Assembly: GCA_002344345.1 (NCBI GenBank) | Contig: DDTL01000150.1 | Span: 1 to 30,167 of the forward strand | Direction: 5' to 3' | Source: Saprospiraceae bacterium UBA2365 | Lineage (GTDB): Bacteria; Bacteroidota; Bacteroidia; Chitinophagales; Saprospiraceae | DNA: 30,167 bases | Notes under the pieces: generated by a model | Seen by the model: the letters and a program-made list of their open reading frames with translations, nothing else | Told to the model about the DNA's origin: nothing | The model's database searches: none | Shown: piece by piece, positions 24,616 through 30,167 of the stretch | How positions within the stretch are numbered: the first letter of the stretch is position 1 | Layout of the letters: every line of letters begins with the position of its first letter | Made by a program: the position numbers and the translations under genes

Positions 24616-25287
24616 TTACCAGATTTTCGGGATCAGTCTTTGCTTAATCCTTTGTGCATATTCAATATAACCGGGAAGCTCCTTTTTCAAAGTTTCATCT
24701 TCAAAATATGTTCGTAAAAACAATAACAGGATTCCGAAGACTATCGGAATTGAACTCCAAATGGAGCCGGTTATGAATGGCAAAGCGGCCAATGCGATCA
24801 TCATTCCCAAATATCCTGGATGCCTTACAATTTTATAAATACCTGTATCACAAACTGTATGCCCCCGATCTGTCTGGATTCTTACCACAGTAGAAAAGAA
24901 TTTATTCTCTTTCTTTGCGGACAGAAAAACCGTTTGTCCGACAATTGCCAGGACAACCCCTAAAACATACACACTCCAATGAAAATCAGGTGACCAATGG
25001 AAACGTCCCGAGTCTAATCCGGCTATGGCTAAAAACACAATATATGTCAAACTGGAAAATCCCAAAATCTTCTTGTCCCAGGGTTTAGAACCTGCTCCTG
25101 CCTTGGATCGTTCTTTGATAAGTTCTGCATCATTCCTGGTAGTGAAATAATTCATGAAGCTTGAAATCAGGTTGATCACCAAAAAGATCCAACCCTGAAA
25201 ATAATCCATTTTCCCTGCGAAAAGGAATAATAAAGCTGAAAAAAATATGGACGTTATCAGCACCGAAGCCAAAAATTTTGCTTTCAT
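24616..25287 (-). CDS. Isoprenylcysteine-methyltransferase-like (ICMT/PEMT) membrane protein
   Basis: 223 residues from the ATG at 25287 (MKAKFLASVLITS); the open frame begins three codons earlier with a TTG. About five membrane helices are visible, starting at residues 5-25, 29-47, 75-92, 103-121 and 163-192. The segment DTGIYKIVRHPGYLGMM (about 145-161) carries the RHPxYxG motif of the phospholipid/isoprenylcysteine methyltransferase superfamily, and FEDETLKKELPGYIEYAQRIKQRLIPKIW at the end matches its C-terminal SAM-site region, with the Glu-Glu/Asp and Tyr-x-x-Tyr pattern. Bacterial members methylate lipids or small acceptors; the acceptor here is unknown. Two -7-like boxes lie upstream (25441-25448 and 25463-25470). 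Confidence 0.87.
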   Translation of the reverse strand: MKAKFLASVLITSIFFSALLFLFAGKMDYFQGWIFLVINLISSFMNYFTTRNDAELIKERSKAGAGSKPWDKKILGFSSLTYIVFLAIAGLDSGRFHWSPDFHWSVYVLGVVLAIVGQTVFLSAKKENKFFSTVVRIQTDRGHTVCDTGIYKIVRHPGYLGMMIALAALPFITGSIWSSIPIVFGILLLFLRTYFEDETLKKELPGYIEYAQRIKQRLIPKIW

Positions 25288-25780
25288 CTTTGTCAATTAT
25301 TAAATTTCATGAATGTTTTTTCTCCCTTAATGACAACATTTTAGATATATTTATCCGGCCATCGTTCCGGATCATCTCCTTTTTAACTGTCCTATGATCA
25401 TTGTCTACTGATTAATCATTGGAACTCCATTCAGGCACAACAAAAATAAACTAAAAGATCATCAAATATACCAGAAAACCAGTGTGATATTAGAGTGATT
25501 TTAATCTTTTACCGGCATGGTAATTAAAATTGAGTTTTCACCATTTAAAGGAAGCAAGATGCTCATTGCTTAATGGTACCCAATGACCCAAAAAAAGATG
25601 AATTACCATAACCAACTGATTCATTTCAGGCGATGGCATTTATAAAACATTAAACCGAAGCTTCCAATTTATTGAACCGGTTTGTGCAGGTATTATCCCG
25701 TCGATATTTTTAAAATTACATTCAGCTCAATGTCACTTATTGAATTGATCCATATTATTGCCTGGATATATCAGTCAAGC
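25288..25780. other. Spacer between the lipoprotein pair and the methyltransferase-like gene
   Basis: 493 AT-rich bases with no supportable gene. It includes the promoter-like boxes of the methyltransferase-like gene and a short inverted repeat TTACC/GGTAA around GGCAT (about 25509-25523). No clear terminator follows the lipoprotein gene. Confidence 0.4.
25441..25470 (-). promoter_or_regulatory. Two overlapping candidate -7 boxes for the methyltransferase-like gene
   Basis: On the minus strand TATATTTG (25470-25463) and TATTTTTG (25448-25441) both fit TAnnTTTG exactly. The TTTG of the first lies 14 bases before the second, too short for a standard -33. The leader would be about 150-170 bases. 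Confidence 0.33.
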
Positions 25781-28051
25781 TCATCTTGCTTCAAAATAAT
25801 TCTCCAGATTTTCACAGGATGACAATTCTTGGTAATATTCAGGATATGTATTTTTCAACCTGTCCAGTTTTCTTTCGGGATCCGCTGAAAACACTTCCAT
25901 CAAAAGGCATAAGGCTTTAAATTTTTCTGTCTTTGAATTTTCAGCAGCCAGTCTGTAATACTTTTGGGCTAAAAGGCTATTGACATACTCTGATTCATCG
26001 ATATAAGATTCATCGTATTCCTGATCATAATTGGTGACTGAGGTAAACCGCCGCATCATCCAGGAATGACCCTTTTGTGTCATATTCAGGTAACAATTTG
26101 CAATGATAAAATAATAGTAATCCCTGTTCTTAGTCTTTGGGTTGTCAGCAAGTTTCAGGTATTTGATTAAATGCTGTGTTATAGACAATTTGGTTACTAA
26201 ATACCTCTCTGTATGCGGAATAAACGGATCCACATATTTGATATCATAAAAAGGATTTTTATCAAAAGTGTATGAATCATCAAATCTGTCTCTTTCCCAT
26301 GGGTTATAGTTTTCCTCCCAATAACGAAATGCTATTAAATTAAATGCATTCAGGGCATCTTCGAGTCGGTTTTCCCGTATATATTTGGTTCCCAAAAGAT
26401 CTTTCAGATAGTTTTCATCTTTTTTCAACTGACTGTACATCGTTTTATAGAAATCATCTCCCTTTTTTTTCTTATTGAGGCCATTGACAACAATTTTCAA
26501 ATCATCAGCACTATATACAAAATCCAGATAATCAAAATACTCATAAAAATATTCCAGATTCCCTGAGTTCAACAACCTGTTTCCTCTCCACTCAACAGAA
26601 TTATTGGATTCATCGTAATAATACCGATTCCTGAACTTTTGATTTCCAAATGCTATAATGGCAATACCGTCCGGAAGATTTTTCCTGAATTCAAGTTCCC
26701 GACCTATTGAAAACAAAAATCTTTCATCATCTTTATATTTCATTATAATGGGTTTTACAGCTTCCTTAATGATGGCCCTACCCGTTTCCTGATTTGAAAT
26801 AATGCACAATGCTTTAATTTTTTCAATCTGGGAGATGATCTTTTTTTTCGCAAATTGCTTTTCAAAAACTTCAATCTTATTCAGGCATGCATCATAATTC
26901 CTTGTCATAAATAACAGTTGGATTTGAGCTGCATTCCATAAAGAAACATCATGTATCTTTGAGTAATCAACACCGATTACAAAATCCAGCATTTGTTTTG
27001 CATATGTTCTGTCTTTTTCAGACCTGGCCCTCAATGTTTCTATGGTATGTAATTCTGTATCGTTTTCACTCCACCAAAATTCTGTGAATTGGGTAGAGGG
27101 TAAATAGTTGGTATAATACGGAGTATAGATCCAATCCTCGATTTTATTTATTTCCCTTAATAGCAAAAAATCCAGAATTCTTGATTTATTGCTATGTTCA
27201 TATATTTTACGCAGATAATCTAAATTCGGGTCCAGACGCTGTACCGATGCAAAAGCATAAAGATTCCCTATATCCTGAGAAGATGTTGCTTTGGTAAGTG
27301 AATTCTTCAGATCAAATTGTTCATGAAAAAAATAATAAGCTGCATACCTTTTTTCCGGACAGTAAGCCATAATATTGGCGATGTCAGAACCCGCATCTTT
27401 GTTTTGAAAGGAATTGAAAAATAAAGCCCAGTAATATAGATAGTCTTTTTTACCCCGGGCAAAATGGCTTTGAAAAATCTTTTTAATGTAATCAAATTCA
27501 CTGCCATAATAAGCAGTTCGGATCGCAATAAAAGCATACTTTCTATTTAAATAAGGATCTTTTTCTGCTAGCATCTTTCGCGTCAACTCATTCAGGAACA
27601 ATGTGTAACTGCGTCTGATGGTATCTTTTCTTTCCCAGGGATCGTCAACCTCAAAATTGGAATATTCTTCACATTTTTTGGCCATGATCAGATACTGCAA
27701 AACATGTTGAAGTTTATTTTTAAATAAATACCGGACAAACTGATTTGTTGAACTGCTGTTTATATCTGTTAATGTCAATACATTCAAACACTCATTGATC
27801 TCATCGACCGCAACTTTTTTGCCTGTAAAATGATACCAATCATAAACATTGGATTCATATTGGTTATGATTCTGATAATCAAAACCAAACAAGTCCGCAT
27901 TGTAATTGAACGCACCAAAATCCTGATAGTTGAAATATTCTGGCAAAAACAGAGAATACCTGATATCTTCACCGTATGGCGAATATCCGCAGGAATAAAG
28001 TACACTGAGATTACTTAGTAAAATGACTGTAAAAATCAGATATTTCTTCAT
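25781..28051 (-). CDS. Large lipoprotein of unknown function, probably helical-repeat
   Basis: 756 residues from the ATG at 28051 (MKKYLIFTVILLSNLSVLYSC). Lipidation at Cys21 is indicated by the lipobox LYSC after a hydrophobic signal. The 12 codons before this ATG are not signal-like. I do not recognise a named domain. The mature part is rich in Tyr, Asn, Asp and Lys, and mostly looks helical, with TPR-like spacing in several places, for example YAFIAIRTAYYGSEFDYIKKIF (split across about 173-194) and ALNAFNLIAFRYWEENYNPWERD (near 563). A segment near 655-672 (YFIIANCYLNMTQKGHSWMM) stands out as likely conserved. The gene overlaps the preceding lipoprotein gene by 41 bases, so the two are very probably co-translated and act together at the periplasmic or outer-membrane face. 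Similar paired hypothetical genes occur in other Bacteroidota as far as I recall. Confidence 0.85.
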   Translation of the reverse strand: MKKYLIFTVILLSNLSVLYSCGYSPYGEDIRYSLFLPEYFNYQDFGAFNYNADLFGFDYQNHNQYESNVYDWYHFTGKKVAVDEINECLNVLTLTDINSSSTNQFVRYLFKNKLQHVLQYLIMAKKCEEYSNFEVDDPWERKDTIRRSYTLFLNELTRKMLAEKDPYLNRKYAFIAIRTAYYGSEFDYIKKIFQSHFARGKKDYLYYWALFFNSFQNKDAGSDIANIMAYCPEKRYAAYYFFHEQFDLKNSLTKATSSQDIGNLYAFASVQRLDPNLDYLRKIYEHSNKSRILDFLLLREINKIEDWIYTPYYTNYLPSTQFTEFWWSENDTELHTIETLRARSEKDRTYAKQMLDFVIGVDYSKIHDVSLWNAAQIQLLFMTRNYDACLNKIEVFEKQFAKKKIISQIEKIKALCIISNQETGRAIIKEAVKPIIMKYKDDERFLFSIGRELEFRKNLPDGIAIIAFGNQKFRNRYYYDESNNSVEWRGNRLLNSGNLEYFYEYFDYLDFVYSADDLKIVVNGLNKKKKGDDFYKTMYSQLKKDENYLKDLLGTKYIRENRLEDALNAFNLIAFRYWEENYNPWERDRFDDSYTFDKNPFYDIKYVDPFIPHTERYLVTKLSITQHLIKYLKLADNPKTKNRDYYYFIIANCYLNMTQKGHSWMMRRFTSVTNYDQEYDESYIDESEYVNSLLAQKYYRLAAENSKTEKFKALCLLMEVFSADPERKLDRLKNTYPEYYQELSSCENLENYFEAR

Positions 28052-29063
28052 TGGTATATTGTTTAAAGGTGCTGTTATCCAGATCAAAAAGACTAACGGT
28101 GATGTTTTTTCCCAGATCCACGTTATTTTTTATCAATGCGATAGCTTCGTTGATCGTTTTTTGGGGGACATCCTCGCATTTCAACTGATCACCTGCTTTT
28201 AAATAAGTTTCATAATCGATGCTCGTATCTCTTTCGACCGTATACCATAAGGGCCCGGTGGATTTGGCAAAACTTTTAACTTCGTTGATACTTAATTCCA
28301 TCAATCCCATAAAATGATTGTTTTGATACAGCTGTGTCCAGTAAAATGTGGGTAATGAAATATCTAAATGCAATGGATAAGATTTTTTTTCATCCAGGTA
28401 TTTTTTTAGTTCAGCAATATCCAATATCGAATTTTTAGTTGGGTAAACCAATGGCTTTATTAAATTGTAACACATCAAAGTAGCTTTGTCTACGGGAGGA
28501 ACACCCATGATCTCAGGATATTTGTATGGGTATAACCGGAGTGTGACACTGATTTTTTTTCGGGATAATGCTTTGATTTTCTTCAGTAAATAGAAATATT
28601 TATCTTTTGTGGATTTCGTCCAGTCACAATCGATCTGGATTTCTTCATAGTCAAAAATTTTCATTTTTTCTTCACTGTAATTTTCTTCAGAGCTATATTT
28701 ATTGATCAGAAAAACGATGTTATCTGCCAGTTTGTCAAGTGAATTTTCATCATTATATTGAAAAATTCCATTTTTAATGAAAATGACAGGAACAATTTTA
28801 ATAGAATCAAGCGCTTGCATTTCATATTGACCAGGTCTGTTCTTTGCATACGGAAAATTGCCCCTGACCTGACTGTAATCAACCTCAAAAAGTTTAATGT
28901 ACAGCTTTGTCACTCCAAGTTTTTTAATATGGTCGATAGTTTCTGTTTCGATGGGACTATTTTTCCAATAATAAAAAGCACGTTCCACATTTTCTACCTG
29001 TTGATTTTTACTACAGGAAAAAAACAAAGCTGAAATAAGCAAAACAATTGAGATTTTTTTCAT
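28011..29063 (-). CDS. Lipoprotein of unknown function with TIM-barrel/GH18-like features
   Basis: 350 residues from the ATG at 29063 (MKKISIVLLISALFFSC); 17 upstream codons in the same frame are not signal-like. The lipobox FFSC puts lipidated Cys17 at the mature N-terminus. After ENVERAFYYWKNSP (25-37) come alternating beta-strands and helices: VTKLYIKLFEVDY (51-63), IKIVPVIFIKNG (89-99), EEIQIDCDWT (140-149), KISVTLRLYPYKY (170-182), DKATLMCYN (192-200) and YPLHLDISLPTFYW (229-242), which read as successive strands of a (beta/alpha)8 barrel. IDCDW resembles the GH18 DxxDxDxE core, but the acid Glu position is Thr149. DUF3142-like proteins are an alternative comparison. Downstream and overlapping by 41 bases is the large lipoprotein gene. 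Function unknown. Confidence 0.85.
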   Translation of the reverse strand: MKKISIVLLISALFFSCSKNQQVENVERAFYYWKNSPIETETIDHIKKLGVTKLYIKLFEVDYSQVRGNFPYAKNRPGQYEMQALDSIKIVPVIFIKNGIFQYNDENSLDKLADNIVFLINKYSSEENYSEEKMKIFDYEEIQIDCDWTKSTKDKYFYLLKKIKALSRKKISVTLRLYPYKYPEIMGVPPVDKATLMCYNLIKPLVYPTKNSILDIAELKKYLDEKKSYPLHLDISLPTFYWTQLYQNNHFMGLMELSINEVKSFAKSTGPLWYTVERDTSIDYETYLKAGDQLKCEDVPQKTINEAIALIKNNVDLGKNITVSLFDLDNSTFKQYTNEEISDFYSHFTK

Positions 29064-29239
29064 ATGAACTCTTTTTTTAACTGATATTAAGTTTATAAAA
29101 ATTCTAATGATCAACAGAAATAGCTGTTTTAGCCTGGTGCAAAATAACCTGTGTTTGCATTATTGAATCAGTTTTATTTCCTGTCATTCCTGTTTGAAAT
29201 AATCCGGAAAAAATATAAGCAATACACGTCCAGGCCGGC

Positions 29240-29740
29240 TTAAATTTCATTGATCAATGCATCCGGATTTTCGATTTTCATTTTTTCAGCAGAGCTAAGT
29301 TCCAATTCCCTGGAGATTTTATCTCTCGAGGGAATAAAGAAAAGAAAAATGAAGATGATAAATCCAGCCATCATTATAAAAAACAGATCGGCAGTTAAGA
29401 AATAAAGAACCAATGTCAGCAAAGAAGGTCCTTCCAGCAAAGCTAACCGCATGATCATGGCACCTCTGTATCCTTCCAGTTTAGCAGCCAGATCATCAAG
29501 GGATTTTAACTTAATGAGTCTCTTTTTATAAATCAACTGACCAACAACAAATCCATTGATCACTAAGATGGCGACCAGATATTTTAAAATACCACCTATT
29601 GGATCAGGTTGTCGGGAATGATCAGTTAAATTCAGATACAGGAAAATGACAAATAAGACAATCTGTCCCGCTAATAAAGCTAAGTACATGGTAGTCAATG
29701 CCCTGAAATATTGCCCGACAGTTTGTTTCAGTGTGATCAT
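29240..29740 (-). CDS. Small four-helix membrane protein of unknown function
   Basis: 166 residues with four membrane helices at about 14-37, 49-67, 104-118 and 118-138 (the last two nearly continuous), separated by a positively charged loop YKKRLIKLKSLDDLAAKLEGYRGAMIMRLALLEGP (about 72-106) that likely faces the cytoplasm. The cytoplasmic tail IPSRDKISRELELSSAEKMKIENPDALINEI is charged. I have a sense of similar Bacteroidota proteins (the RxALLEGP segment followed by a helix pair) but no named function. It lies 176 bases upstream of the lipoprotein pair on the same strand; whether they form one transcript is unclear. Confidence 0.8.
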   Translation of the reverse strand: MITLKQTVGQYFRALTTMYLALLAGQIVLFVIFLYLNLTDHSRQPDPIGGILKYLVAILVINGFVVGQLIYKKRLIKLKSLDDLAAKLEGYRGAMIMRLALLEGPSLLTLVLYFLTADLFFIMMAGFIIFIFLFFIPSRDKISRELELSSAEKMKIENPDALINEI

Positions 29741-29951
29741 GTATTATTATTTTGATTTTTATGCTATGATAATTGAATATGAATGCATTCGTTTAAGCCA
29801 TCTTTCGCGTTGGTGCAAGCGAATTTAAAAGTAAAATCAATACCGGATTCAATATTTATAACAAAAGTTTTTGAAAACCAAACTGTGAAAAAAAGGAAGA
29901 TAAACTTACAGATAAAATCCAATTTCTCCAATAGCCCTTATCAATCTTTTG
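29741..29951. other. Spacer between the small membrane protein gene and the tandem repeats
   Basis: 211 AT-rich bases. No exact TAnnTTTG box on the minus strand and no gene. The last bases before the repeat (TTATC, then AATC and TTTTG) faintly resemble the end of the repeat unit, perhaps a decayed copy. Confidence 0.35.
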
Positions 29952-30167
29952 TTGTCTGAATCAGGATTCTCAGGATTTCAGGATTTTCAGAATGGGAAAA
30001 ATCATTTAAAGCATTTCAGCTCAAAAAGAATAGTTCAGACGATTATCCTGTGAATCATTAATTGTCTGAATCAGGATTATCAGGATTTCAGGATTTGCAG
30101 GATGGGAAAAATAATTTAAAGCATTTCAGCACAAAAAGAATAATTCAGACGATTATCCTGTGAATCA
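29952..30167. repeat. 110-base direct tandem repeat, two copies, reaching the window edge
   Basis: Copy 1 is 29952-30061 and copy 2 is 30062-30167 (106 of 110 bases; the window ends there). I count 6 mismatches in the 106 comparable bases, with no gaps. Each unit begins TTGTCTGAATCAGGATT and contains three or four mini-repeats of TCAGGATT, then a conserved middle (GGGAAAAAT, TTTAAAGCATTTCAGC, CAAAAAGAATA), and ends TTCAGACGATTATCCTG TGAATCA. TTCAGAC (30034-30040) and GTCTGAA (30064-30070) form a 7-base inverted pair across the copy junction. There is no coding frame through it. CAGGATT/TTCAGAC-type intergenic repeats are, to my memory, frequent in Bacteroidota genomes; the true array may continue beyond the window. 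Confidence 0.88.

Noticed and set aside
29952..30167. Possible CRISPR array
   Set aside because: The units are 110 bases long and abut each other almost identically with no variable spacers, and no cas gene is present.

Overview
The window reads as chromosome of a member of the Bacteroidota, most likely an environmental, Saprospiria- or Cytophagia-like lineage. The evidence is a secreted protease with a Por/type IX secretion tail, lipoproteins with Bacteroidota-style lipoboxes, a TraR/DksA-like protein with degenerate cysteines, a DUF4175 / histidine-kinase-like ATPase / YbeY gene block, A-rich start regions without clear Shine-Dalgarno sequences, and repeated occurrences of the Bacteroidota promoter code (-33 TTTG, -7 TAnnTTTG). 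The phylum is firm; the class is a guess. I saw no tRNA, rRNA, CRISPR array, transposase or phage gene.

Layout. 1-2576 (minus): a GH29 alpha-L-fucosidase cut by the left edge and a secreted DUF2891 protein. 2943-7176 (minus): ybeY, a small HATPase and a 1125-residue DUF4175 coiled-coil membrane protein, with 1-base stop/start overlaps that indicate translational coupling. 7495-12159 (minus): the classical rimP-nusA-infB translation/transcription operon, with a hairpin in the rimP leader and a textbook promoter of its own in front of infB. 12326-16045 (plus): purine nucleoside phosphorylase and uvrA. 16066-20200: a DksA-like protein (minus), a subtilisin-like protease exported by type IX secretion (plus), a lytic transglycosylase (plus) and an outer-membrane beta-barrel protein (minus) whose 3' end overlaps that of the transglycosylase.

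From 20.2 kb to the right edge the character changes. All genes are on the minus strand and separated by long AT-rich spacers (roughly 180-840 bases, apart from one of 82 bases): a slipin (SPFH), an alpha/beta hydrolase, a nitroreductase, an isoprenylcysteine-methyltransferase-like membrane protein, a pair of overlapping lipoprotein genes of unknown function (25781-29063) and a small four-helix membrane protein. The window ends in two copies of a 110-base tandem repeat.

The best candidate for something undescribed is the lipoprotein pair. A predicted TIM-barrel-like lipoprotein, with a GH18-reminiscent IDxDW segment lacking the usual final glutamate, is followed by a 756-residue, probably helical-repeat lipoprotein whose start lies inside the upstream gene. 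Second are the regulatory signals around rimP-nusA-infB: an attenuator-like leader hairpin, a TTG start for rimP and the internal infB promoter. Family names are from recognition of motifs; no database search was possible.
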